The notes below the pieces were generated by a model. It had not been told where the DNA came from, ran no database searches, and saw nothing but the letters and a program-made list of their open reading frames with translations. Shown here one piece after another: positions 24,193-34,270 of a stretch of DNA of 64,000 nucleotides. Location of the stretch: contig MU400583.1 of the NCBI GenBank assembly GCA_022578965.1, positions 62,001 through 126,000 of the forward strand. Reading direction: 5' to 3'. Numbering within the stretch: position 1 is the stretch's first letter; every line of letters begins with the position of its first letter. The translations under genes and the position numbers were made by a program. Source of the stretch: Xylaria sp. FL1777 (taxonomy: Eukaryota; Ascomycota; Sordariomycetes; Xylariales; Xylariaceae).

Positions 24193-25511
24193 GTCGCACC
24201 CACCCTATGGACAATGGAGTTAGATAGGCTGGGTAGTCTGAAGTCCCCGAGTCGATCTGCTGATCGTACTTCAAGAAGGGGTTTGTCTGATAAGGAAAAG
24301 AATTAGGGAACAAAGTCAAATGATATATACGAGCCATTAGACCATAGAGTAGACGTCCGATTAGAAAAGGGTCGTGTAATATAATAGTAAAGACCTATGC
24401 TAGCTAGACCCAACTGAGCAGATCACATCACATTCACTCTCATATGATTTTTTTACGTCTTAGGTTATTAAAACAACCTAGTGAAAACCTACATTGTGCC
24501 CGTCGCGTCGCATCCCATTTAATTCAAATCATCCCTAACACAACTATTTCTTTTAAACGCGATAACTCAACCATGGAGGACTTGCTACCTAGAAAAAACC
24601 TGTATTTTTCTTAAAAAAAAAATTTGCTAGGGAACTAGATGGCTGTTTTCGGAAGTGCGTGCAACTATTATTTTTTAAATTCTGGAGAGTAACGATATAA
24701 CTCATGTTCCGGATCGCTTTGGCTGCTATCGCAACACTATCTCGAGAATTTCCAAGTATGAAGTGCTGACGCGAAGACGGCTCAATTATAATTATCCTAG
24801 ACAAGGCCCCAGGGCGTTCAAAGGTACCATCTGAAAGATCGAGATCAGTATTTTTCAGAATTATTCGACACCCCCCCCCCCCCCCCTTTTTTTTTTCTTT
24901 ACATCTGGAAACCCTTCACAATGAAGGCTAACAGCTACTTCGACAAGAAGATCTCGATTGACACGGTCCGCCGGGTATTTTGATCGAAAGGACTACATTT
25001 GAATTATTGGTATTCTTGTTGCCGAACCTACTTATTGCTGGCTTTTGTACCCGTTCGCGATTAATATACACATACTTGGAGGCATAGGGGGCTCTAGTTG
25101 GCCCGTGTACATACTAGCGAAAATGGTGATGATTCTGACACCAATTTGGCTATATTTAGGGCATGTACTCCATTGTGACTAGGTAGTGGCCTCTGACGCC
25201 ATCGATTTCCTGCAGCTGGGTTTGGCGATGCAATGGCCAGGCTCTTTAGATGGACATGGTTAATGTGACTAACTATAGGAAGCTAGATATTAATATTCGG
25301 GTTTGGGGTTGGTGATTATGGAACGCCACGTGGGCGGCTACCTGGGTAAGGCTACTTACTGAGACTGTGTTACACCTACTGAGACTGTCTCTCGTATCCG
25401 GACTTGAGACCATTCAGCTCTCGCTTATCTGAGTCATATTGACAGAATAGAGTTAATTCCGAGCAGTCCTTGTTCTATGTCTACGTAATTTGGTCTAACC
25501 TAAAGCCTTCA
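24193..25511. other. Spacer between transporter and reductase
   Basis: About 1.3 kb between convergent genes, without a supported gene. It holds a homopolymer pair (16 C at 24,871-24,886, then 10 T) and the second copy of a dispersed repeat (25,339-25,446). Confidence 0.55.
25339..25446. repeat. Dispersed repeat copy 2
   Basis: Same order of words as at 20,421-20,494 (CTGG(G)TAAGGCT, CTCTCGTATCCG, ACTTGAG, CTCGCTTATCTGAG, TTGACAGA). An internal ACTGAGACTGT is duplicated here. Confidence 0.65.
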
Positions 25512-26769
25512 TTACAGCTGCAGAGGACTCTCATTGGGGTTCTTGACTTCTACCATCAGTTTTCCCCGATTGATGCCTCTGTATAGATCCATAAGTGTTT
25601 GTTCCACCACCTTCAATCCGCCCTTGACGATTGTTTCGGTCGTTTGGAGCTTACCCTCCTTTATCCAGCCGGCTAACTCCTTTCTTGCCTCACCCCATCG
25701 GTCCATGTGGTCAGTGACAATAAATCCCTGCATCCTGGAGCGCATCAAGATAGCGTTATTGAGGTGCTTGAAGGCGTACGGCTTGCAGTCGTTGTATGCT
25801 GAGATCTGGCCACACATTACAAAGCGGGAGTTCTCCTTGGCTTGTCCAAGAGATAAATCGAGGATTTCACCACCAACTAATGAGGATTTAGCAACTATTT
25901 CTTTTCTTTCGTATGCGAAGTCTCACAACGACTTACCGCCGTCAAAGCAGACGTCAACGAAGTCTTTGGTGGCCTCGTTAAACTTGCATGCGAAATCAGG
26001 ATCCTTATAATTCAACGCCTCGTCAAAGCCCAACCCCTTCAACCACTGGCACTTTTTGTCGCATCCCGCCGTGCCGATCACCCTGGCGCCTCGGATCTTG
26101 GCGATCTGTCCGGCAATGCTTCCGGTAGCACCGGCAGCGGCAGAGACGACGACTGTCTCTCCGGGCTTGGGCTCGCCAAAGAGGGTCATACCAACCCAGG
26201 CTGTCAAGCCGACTATACCCATGGTACCAATCATGTCTTTGGGGTGACCGAGCTCGGGGAAGTGCGACATGGGCTCGAACTCTTGATCCGACATGATAGC
26301 ATACTCCGACCATCCAGTTGGGGCGTGAATGATGTCGCCAACTTCGGCTCTAGGAGATTTGGAGAAGAGGACCCGGGCTGCCGAATAGCCTCGCATTACC
26401 TCTCCAAGGCCTACCGGGGGCGTATAGGAACGAGCATCTGCAGGCCATAGTCAGTACATTACGGCTTTACTTTTCCACCCTCATCGTTTCTGCAGGGGCT
26501 TTACGCCTGCGCCACCCGACCCAACCGACTAAAAGATACATCATAGCTTGAGTACAGGGGTTTTTCAAAATGCGTGAAATGTTCCCACCATTAAGCCAAA
26601 CTCTCATGGCAGGTTCAATACCCAGGTATAATGTTTCGGCCAACACCTCGCCATCCTTAACATCTTCAGGCTTGGGAATGGGAGTCTTCTTTTGGTGGAA
26701 CGTGACTCCAGGGACGATGGCGCCCTTGGGGCGTTCATTCAAAATGTATGAGAGGTTCTCCTGAGACAT
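25512..26769 (-). CDS. NADP-dependent MDR reductase (PTGR/CurA-like)
   Basis: Exons on the minus strand: 26589-26769, 25937-26437 and 25512-25876, giving 348 residues in frame. It is a medium-chain dehydrogenase/reductase without zinc ligands. The N-terminal catalytic half carries GIEPAMRVWLND and RSYTPPVGLGEVMRG. The Rossmann half has the nucleotide-binding loop VVSAAAGATGSIAGQIAK and then CFDGVGGEILD. This subfamily (prostaglandin/leukotriene B4 reductase, CurA) uses NADPH to reduce the alpha,beta double bond of enones or enals. In this setting it could reduce an unsaturated polyketide intermediate, in trans to the PKS or after release. It is divergently placed against the P450 at 27,495. 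Confidence 0.88.
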
Positions 26770-27494
26770 GATCGCCAGGGCTTGCGTGCAAGTAGGGGCT
26801 ACAGATGAGGGAAGATGCTAGTTGGCTGTGCCGCAATGGGTATGTAATCAGACCTTTAAAGCTCCTAACAATTTCTCCCTCTTAACAATTTTGCCTAGAA
26901 ACCGACGTGGTTGATGCGGCCTACCGTATTCGTTAATCCGGCTGACATTATTATCAGCTAATGCTACCGTACCTATCTTGGCCATAATGGTTAAAACTAC
27001 AAATTGCCGATATGATAATTGGGCTGATATAATCAAGGTATCTAACTCGTTACTGCGTAGTTTAGAATATAACCAAGTCCCTGGGTGCTATTCTGAATTA
27101 TTTAATTAACTCCTAATTATCTTACTAATCCTGGCCATCCTTGTCACATCCGGCAAGTTTGGACGGGTTTGGCCTATTACGAATTGACCGCTATCTGATC
27201 CATCCGCTGAGACGTTCCTTTGGAATCCTTCGGCCTTTTCTGCATTGGGCATTTCTCCGCTCGCGAGTCTTCTTTTTGTATGTTTCAGAAGATCATCGTA
27301 CACATGGCTTATGCCTGCCGAACACCGTATGACCGGTCAAGGTAACACTAGTGTACCGCGTACCGGTACGTAGTCTAGTGATGTAGATAATAATTCAACA
27401 CCATGCTCCCCGCCAGGGCCTTTGAGATTCAGTTTGCTTCTTTCCAGTGTGCGTGGAACAGAGATCTTCACATCGCTTTCTGCGGCCATCCAAG
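26770..27494. promoter_or_regulatory. Shared 725-bp divergent promoter region (MDR / P450)
   Basis: The reductase (minus) and the P450 (plus) are transcribed away from each other from this interval, which carries no supported gene. A shared promoter would allow co-regulation. I cannot assign a factor-binding site. Confidence 0.5.
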
Positions 27495-29323
27495 ATGTCT
27501 TTCGCATTACAGGGCGGCGCCTTCGTCGCTGGCGCTCTTTGCTATGCTACATACTTCAACCGTGGTGAGCACCACATGTATGGCACGACTTACATCACAA
27601 TTCACACTGCTGCTTTCGCAGCTTTCACTGCTCTATTACATCGGCTAGGATTCTCCCTGGTGGAGGCCGGTAAGCAGGCCGGCCTGTATGATGGCATTTT
27701 CCTCGCTGGTTTGTTTACCAGCCTCTTCCTCTACCGCGTTTTCATGCACCCGCTCAACATTTTCCCTGGGCCATGGATGGCACGCATCAGCAGCTTCTAT
27801 ATGACTGCTCGCATCCAACGGATGCGAATGTATAAGGCCTTGCAAGAGTTGCACGAAGAACACGGCTACTTCGTTCGTATCGGCACTCAAGAACTGTCGA
27901 TTACCCACCCGACCGCCGTCCAGGAAATCTTTGGAGCCGATTCAGTGTGTCAAAAAAGTCCCTGGTACGATATTAGCCGGCCTCAAGACTCTCTACTTCT
28001 ACGTCGAACATTCGAGGGGCATGCCGAGCTACGTTCAGTCTGGAGTCAGGCCTTCTCTGTCAAGGCGGTTAAAGGCTATGAGCACCGAATAAAGACATAC
28101 AGGGACAAACTCCTTGCCCAAATCGACTCTCATGGCGGCCAAGCCGTTGATGTCAACCACTGGTTGGGGCTGTATTCGTGGGATGTCTTGAGTGACTTAT
28201 CTTTCGGTCACGCATTTGGCATGTTGGATACCAAGGAGCACCACTGGGCCATGAATGTTTTGGATAAGGGGATGAGCATTGTTGGGCCCCATATGCCGAT
28301 GTGGTTCATTCGGGTCATGGCCTCAATTCCCGGTGGTAATAAGGACATGAAGTTCATGCTGAAATACTGCACAGAGGAGATGCTTCGAAGATGGAAGGTT
28401 TGTGCTTACCCACCCTCACTCCTTGTTAACTTTGCATCTAAACTATCTGTAACAGAGCGAGCCGAAAGTGCCAGACGTGATGAGTGCCCTCTTCGTGCCC
28501 TACAGGAAGAATTTGAAGCCTTTCGATGATCGCGCGTTACAGCTGTTGGCTGGAGAATCCCACTTACTGATCAATGCTGGAAGGTAAAGCCCCCTCTACT
28601 CCGTCAATAATGGAAAGTTGCAGTAAATAGGAATTTGCTTACCACGACCTTAGTGATACCACGAGAGTCACAATGGCTTGCACATTGTTCACACTCGCCC
28701 AAAAACCCGAGCTCGCCAACAGGCTGCGTGAGGCATTGGCACCCTATGTCAACCCCTTTTCTGAAGAGATTCTAATGGATGACCAAATCATGGATGTCGA
28801 CATTCTAAACGGTGTTGTTCAAGAAGCACTTCGCATGTATCCGCCCAGTCCTAGCCATCCTACTCGGGTGACTCCTCCCGAAGGCACCACTATTGGTGGT
28901 CGTTTTATCCCGGGCGGAACGCAGTTGATTACCCCTCAATACGTCATCGGACGAGGTATGTAGCTCCCCCTTATGAGTTGCGCTTGGCATGTTACCTATT
29001 AACGCATGGTCACAGACGAACGTATCTTCGCGCAGCCCAATGAATTCATTCCCGAACGTTGGTATAGTCGTCCGGAGTTGATTAAGGTCCAGAATGCAAC
29101 CGCACCGTTCTCACTGGGGCCCATGAACTGCGTTGGAAAACAGCTCGCCATGGCCAATGTCAGAGTAACGATTGCGCTGCTCGTCATGCGCTACAACTTG
29201 AAGTTTGCCCCCAGCCACAACGATCCGGTCGTTGCTTTCGAGCAAGGCATGCATGAGCATTTCAGTATGCAACCGGGTCCATTGTTCCTGTGCATGGAGA
29301 AGCGAGAGAAAGTAGGCGCCTAG
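27495..29323 (+). CDS. Cytochrome P450 with multi-helix N-terminus
   Basis: Exons 27495-28397, 28456-28583, 28654-28955 and 29016-29323 give 546 residues. The start at 27,495 (MSFALQGG) is preferred to an in-frame ATG 16 codons upstream because it begins directly at the hydrophobic region. Two or three membrane helices (about 5-80) precede the FPGPWMARIS hinge. The I-helix reads NAGSDTTRVT (acid-Thr pair intact, Asp about 345), the K-helix EALRMYPP, PERW is present, and the heme loop is FSLGPMNCVGK with Cys about 483. This is a complete, probably active monooxygenase anchored in the ER. It is convergent with the cytochrome b5 gene to its right, a possible electron donor. The substrate is presumably a cluster intermediate. 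Confidence 0.92.
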
Positions 29324-29742
29324 AGAGCTACGATTCAAATTGTCAGGGGGTGAAAACGGAGGTGGCGCGTGCAATCGTCTTGACAAGTCATGACCCATAG
29401 AGTGTACATTCATAGCCATTCCCATCGATTAGCTAGCAATTTGTATTTCGATCTGCTCAAAACGGCGTAACAACAGTTCCCGGATGTTTTTTCGGTCAAG
29501 TATAAAGAAATGCGACTCTGCTTTGAGCTCAGGTGATGCTAAATTGACAACCTATAATACATAACTTCAGAGTCATAGTCAGAGGGCTGGTTTGTGTCCA
29601 TGTTTAAACTACTTTTATAAATATTCTAGCTGGGGTATATATTTACTACCTGCTCTATCCTAGTATTCATATGTAACTGCACATGTGTCACGACTGAGTT
29701 TCTCAGCCAAATGATAATCTCCAACGTCAATGATTTCTATGA
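29324..29742. other. Short spacer between P450 and cytochrome b5 3' ends
   Basis: About 420 bases between convergent genes. No gene and no clear terminator structure is visible. Confidence 0.5.
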
Positions 29743-30435
29743 TTATATTTTTCTTGACTTTCTGGGTATCGTAGGTGGGAAACTGAATACGTCGCTTTTG
29801 TAGTCCAGAGACGACAGAAACAGCAAGTAGATGTACCGGAACGCTACAAAGCTGACTGAGGAAGCAACTCCCATGCCTGCCCAAAATGCATGTCCAGTGT
29901 TGTGGCCTGAGAGGCTTGGAAATCGTATCTGGGAAACATCTAGACTAGATGGAAGGTAGCGGTATGATATAGCCACAGCAATGGAGGTCGCGATTCCAGT
30001 GGCTGCGAGCTTCATCTGCGAAGCGACAGACTGCGTGAGAATAGGTTCGGCGCGCCCTGTCTGCTTGATCTGGCCGAGAGAGTGACCATGAGAGTTGGGA
30101 GTGGCCTGTTGAAGGGATCCTGCAAGCGTACCGATGCGAAATTGCTGCATTGCGGCCATGTTCTCTTTGCTGTGAGCGGCATATTCATATGCCTCTGTCC
30201 CGTCAGTTCCGGCACTGCTTAGAAGTGCGTCGACGCCGCCTGGGTGGTCTAAGCGGAAATTCGTGAGATCGTATACTGAGAAGCTGATTAATTCTAAAAT
30301 CTAGAATACTACGATTTGTTGAGGCGTGAACTTACCATGGCCATGAACCGCTATCCACAGAGAGTCTTCAGTATCATGGTTGGCCAGTTGCTGAAGTGTG
30401 ATGACTTTATTTTGCTGGGTGCTCGTCGACGCCAT
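29743..30435 (-). CDS. Cytochrome b5-domain protein, membrane-anchored
   Basis: Exons 30336-30435 and 29743-30275, joined across a 60-nt intron, give 210 residues. The b5 core occupies about residues 10-85: WIAVHGHVYDLTNF, the heme-ligand motif DHPGG (His 44), and the second ligand in YAAHSKE (His 68). A linker follows, then two hydrophobic helices (about 120-140 and 155-180) and a basic tail KSRKI. Cytochrome b5 passes the second electron to P450s and desaturases at the ER. A cluster-borne copy, between and adjacent to two P450s, suggests a dedicated partner for one of them. It starts head-to-head with the P450 at 30,949. Confidence 0.9.
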
Positions 30436-30948
30436 GGCTCCCTCTCTTTTGGCTTAGACAAGAAAAAAACGAATGGCCGGGCATATAGTCGTAGGGTGAG
30501 GATGACTTCAGTAGTTGAACGACAGCGCCCCCGTGGATCCTTGTCTGTCTTCTGGTGACTGGATCCGCGACCGAGCTGTAGCAGCAGGGATTAGTTGCCA
30601 CAAGCCACTCACGGATTTCCAAAAACGACCTCGCGCCGCATTCCAAAAACGATGCCACTAACTTATTAGTCTACGGCAGCACCATGAAACGTTAGCTCAT
30701 AGTACAGATCTAGCTTACGTAGTATTATGTAGATCGTGGAACCCCCCTGTCTAGGCCTCGGGTCCGGGGTGGATTGGATGAAAGTGCTAATTACTTACCT
30801 ACCAGTACGAGATCCTTCGTTACCACCAAATCCCAATTATATGTAGCTCACTGGTGAAGACCTAGTAGGTACGACTTATTATCATTCTCAGAATGACACT
30901 CACTAACTAGCCGTGCAGCGTTGAATATCCTATCGCATTCTCGCAAAA
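30436..30948. promoter_or_regulatory. Shared 513-bp divergent promoter (cyt b5 / P450)
   Basis: The start codons of the cytochrome b5 gene (30,435, minus) and the third P450 (30,949, plus) face away from each other across this interval, which carries no supported gene. The geometry argues for co-expression of the two redox proteins. Confidence 0.55.
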
Positions 30949-32756
30949 ATGCAAAAGGAATTCTACATCGGGTGCAAGGGCGATGTGCGTACTTACGACC
31001 TGGACATAGGGTTGTTCGCCAGTTTAGAGCAGCTAAAAAACACTCTGGCTAGAACCTTTGGATTTGCCGATACAGAATGTGCGTTTCCTGTTCCTTTCAC
31101 GTCGTGGAGTGGAAGAACAGACGAACAAGCCGCTTGGTAAATCAAGTGGCGCATGTTCGCTTCCATTCCCCTACATCAATCTAAGCTGAGGTTGACCTCG
31201 AATTAGCATTATGGCTCGTCGATCACCAGGGCAGCCATCTTTCCACTCTGAGCGATGTGCAAAATACCAAAGAGAGTGTTGAGCTGCGAGCTATACGCCT
31301 CGAATCCATCCGCGAGCCCCCCGGGCCTCGGTTACTACCTATCGTCGGCAATCGCTACGAGTTATACCCAGACGTCCTCGGAAACTATGACCGGTTGTTC
31401 TCAATATATGGCCCGATGATCAAGACTGTCAGTATGGGGACAACCATATACCACACCAATGATCCCGAGATCGCCCGCCATTTGTTGCGTGAAGATAACC
31501 TTTTCACCAAATCTACGTCGCATCCGTCGCACCCGTTGTACTATATGGCCGATCAAGACTGCTTGTTCACCTGCGACAGCGCATCTCCTGCCTTCGCACC
31601 GAGCCGCAAGTTTGTACCCCCGACGATGTCGCCGCGAGCGGTAGCTCACTACATGCCATTAATCCAAGAAGCCGCGCAGTCCATCTTTCCGGTATTTGAC
31701 CAGCTGGCTGAGGCCGATCTGGCCGTCAATGTCTACCAATACATGTTCAAGCTTGCATCACAAATCATCTGGCGGGTTGTTCTGAATCAAGACTTGAAGC
31801 ACTTTGAGTCGCCCAAGTCGCCCCCGTCGCTGCCTGTCCGGCTATTCGGCCAGTATCTCTCGCTCATGAAAAAGGCATCCATGCAGCCACAATGGTTCAA
31901 GCATCTCCCCTTCGGTGATCCTGCCAAGTTGAAAAAGGTCCGTCAGCAGGTGCTTGCGACGACTGAAGAGGCTATGAACGCTTGTATTGAGAAGGACGGC
32001 GCACCCCTATCGCTAGCTGATCCCAAGTCTATGCAAAGTGCTAATTGCGTGGCTGACTTTCTGTATCGCGCCCGCGACAAGGAGGGAAAAGGGCTGTCGT
32101 ACGAGCTGGTGCTGGGGAACGTGGTAGTGAGTTGCGGGGCTGGCTTCACTACCAGCTCATCTCTCCTCTCCTGGTCTCTTTACGCACTCGTCCGCTACCC
32201 CGGAAACCAGGAACGTCTTTTCGAAGAGATAGCGAGCCAACGTGGTGATGCCACCGACAAACGCTGGGCTTATGACGAGCTCCACAGTCTGACGTTCCTC
32301 GATTGCTTCGTCAAAGAAGTCCTCCGTCTGCACGGCCCCAGCTTCCAGACAGCGCGGAACGCTAAGCAAGACGCAGTGCTGCCAGGAGGCTACCTGATCC
32401 CCAAGGGCTCTATCGTCATTGCGTGCTTCCCGAGTATACAGAAAAATCCAGCGCATTGGGATAACCCCACGCGATTTGACCCTGACCGCTGGATGAAGGA
32501 AGGCTTTGCGGCACAGCAAGCTCGCCAAGGATCGTACACGCCTTTTGCGGCAGGGGGCCGCGGCTGCGTAGGATTTACGCTAGCCCTTACTCAGGTCAAG
32601 GTGGTTTTGGCCGAGCTGGTGTATCGATACTATTTCCAGGACGAGTCGCCTGAAGCTGTCATCTATGATCCTGAGTTCTTGGTCGTACGGCCACTTAACT
32701 TCTACGCTGGGATGACTAGGCGGGAGGATCGAGTTAGTTCATTGAAGAATTCATAG
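30949..32756 (+). CDS. P450 with extra N-terminal beta-grasp-like domain and atypical I-helix
   Basis: Exons 30949-31078 and 31207-32756 give 559 residues; the join restores SLWLVDHQG in frame. There is no N-terminal membrane helix. Instead residues 1-75 look like a compact strand-strand-helix-strand domain (EFYIGCKGDVRTYDLD, SLEQLKNTLARTFGF, SLWLVDHQGSHLSTLSDV), which I read as ubiquitin/PB1-like; this is inference. The P450 part starts at about 80 (REPPGPRLLPIVGN), with ExxR as EVLR (about 414-417), FDPDRW, and heme loop FAAGGRGCVGF (Cys about 497). The I-helix reads SCGAGFTTSS: the usual Asp/Glu before Thr-Thr is Phe (about 357). It could therefore be a peroxygenase, isomerase or dehydratase-type P450, or rely on an unusual proton path. 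It is paired head-to-head with cytochrome b5. Confidence 0.9.
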
Positions 32757-34270
32757 CATGCCAAATTAGCCCTGTTCTATCGCTTACACGCTTGACCCCA
32801 CGTTTCGGTTATGAAAACCTAGGCGGTGTCATGCAATACTGTAGATTTCACGGGGATGAAAATCGCCTAAAGCTCGTGTAGAGCAGAAATTTTCGTGTAG
32901 CCTTCATTTCGGATCACTTTGAGATTGCATCTCGTAACTAAGAATGAACGCGCGGTTACTATTTGAATTTGGGAGACGACACTCTTCATTCTACGGAGAC
33001 CATGGGCTGTAAGACTCCGACACGCTTGCAGGCCGCACTTCTACTACGCTACAACTGATCGCGGAATAAGAAGTGCCTCCTAACTGAAAATCACCTGTCT
33101 ATCCTGTGCGACGTCAAATTCCCAATTCGGTTGAAGGACTAAATAAAGTACAGATGTAGGCCCTAGCGAGAATTTCGAATCCCAAGATATCGCGAAGACT
33201 TGTAGAATCTACAAAGCTTCCTCCTCAGCCCACGCAAGTCTCTTACGCGCTTAATAATTCTCAAGTCCGGTCCTATCGCAAACTCCTAACGTGTCGAACA
33301 AGGACACTGGGTTTGTAACCTCAGCCAAGGCTGCCTTATACGCTATGAAGGGATAATATCGGCCGAGTTAGTCGGCCGAAACAACAATGGCGTTTGTTTA
33401 TAGATTTGTCAGGATAAAACAGTCCAGTGTAGTCGTAGGTACCTATATAAGTAGACCAACAGAAACCTAAGAACCTAGGTACATATATGCGGAGCAATCA
33501 ATAGTGCGTACGCAGTATGTTAGTCTCGAAAAAGGTGGGGTTACATGCATGCGCCACGTGCAGTCCGTCTCAGCGGTAAGGTCAGAAATAATACCTATGC
33601 ATTAATAATATGGAGTGCGGTACCTATACTTAGGTACTCTTGTACTTGCCTAATACGGAATAAGTAGTTCTGCAAATAATTCCAAGACTTAAGTGCCACA
33701 TTCAACTGTCATATTGTGTTATACTACAGTATAAATACTCTAGCAGATTTTACAGTCCCTGCTCAGCGGCACGCTGGGCGGTGGAGCGCGACGGCGTTAA
33801 CAAAAACGGCGCGGACTTTGCCAAATAAACTTGTCCGTCGATCCCGCGCGCCCGGTTTCTATCAAACCGCGCTAGCGGCACATGTGCCGATCAGGCGTAG
33901 CTCACATGTACTTAGCTTTACCCCTTGCGTAATAGCAGGTAGCACCCCACATATACATATTACATGTACTGTAGAGTGTATCATACCGGAGTCTTTCCCT
34001 TCTACATCGTTAACTAATCTACCACAATGAGTGTTATACCCTGTCACTGCGATTCTTACTATACCCATCCTGGCTTACCCAGGAATCTAGATATTTACGG
34101 AGTAGAGTCATTTTGACATTACAGCGAGGTCGTTAGCTAAGAGTTGAATAAGTAATAAGTAACTACCTACCAAGGTAGTCTTGTTTGTATGAGACATTGG
34201 TTTCTCTTTTAGGTAACTACCTGATATAACATCGCTTCTTTTGTGACAACTTCACGATTGTTGCAGAAAA
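32757..34270. other. 1.5-kb spacer with TCGGCCGA pair
   Basis: No supported gene lies between the third P450 and the Asn-synthetase homologue. It contains two TCGGCCGA octamers (33,359-33,366 and 33,372-33,379), several TAGGTAC-like words, and a short frame at 33,716-34,030 that has no recognisable content. Confidence 0.55.
33359..33379. promoter_or_regulatory. Paired TCGGCCGA octamers, 13-base spacing
   Basis: Two identical palindromic octamers are separated by five bases, each containing CGG and CCG half-sites of the kind bound by Zn2Cys6 factors. They lie about 0.9 kb upstream of the Asn-synthetase homologue. A regulatory role is only a suggestion. Confidence 0.3.

Noticed and set aside
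24871..24896. C16-T10 homopolymer pair as a structural element
   Set aside because: It is most simply a slippage-prone tract, and its exact length may be a sequencing or assembly artefact.
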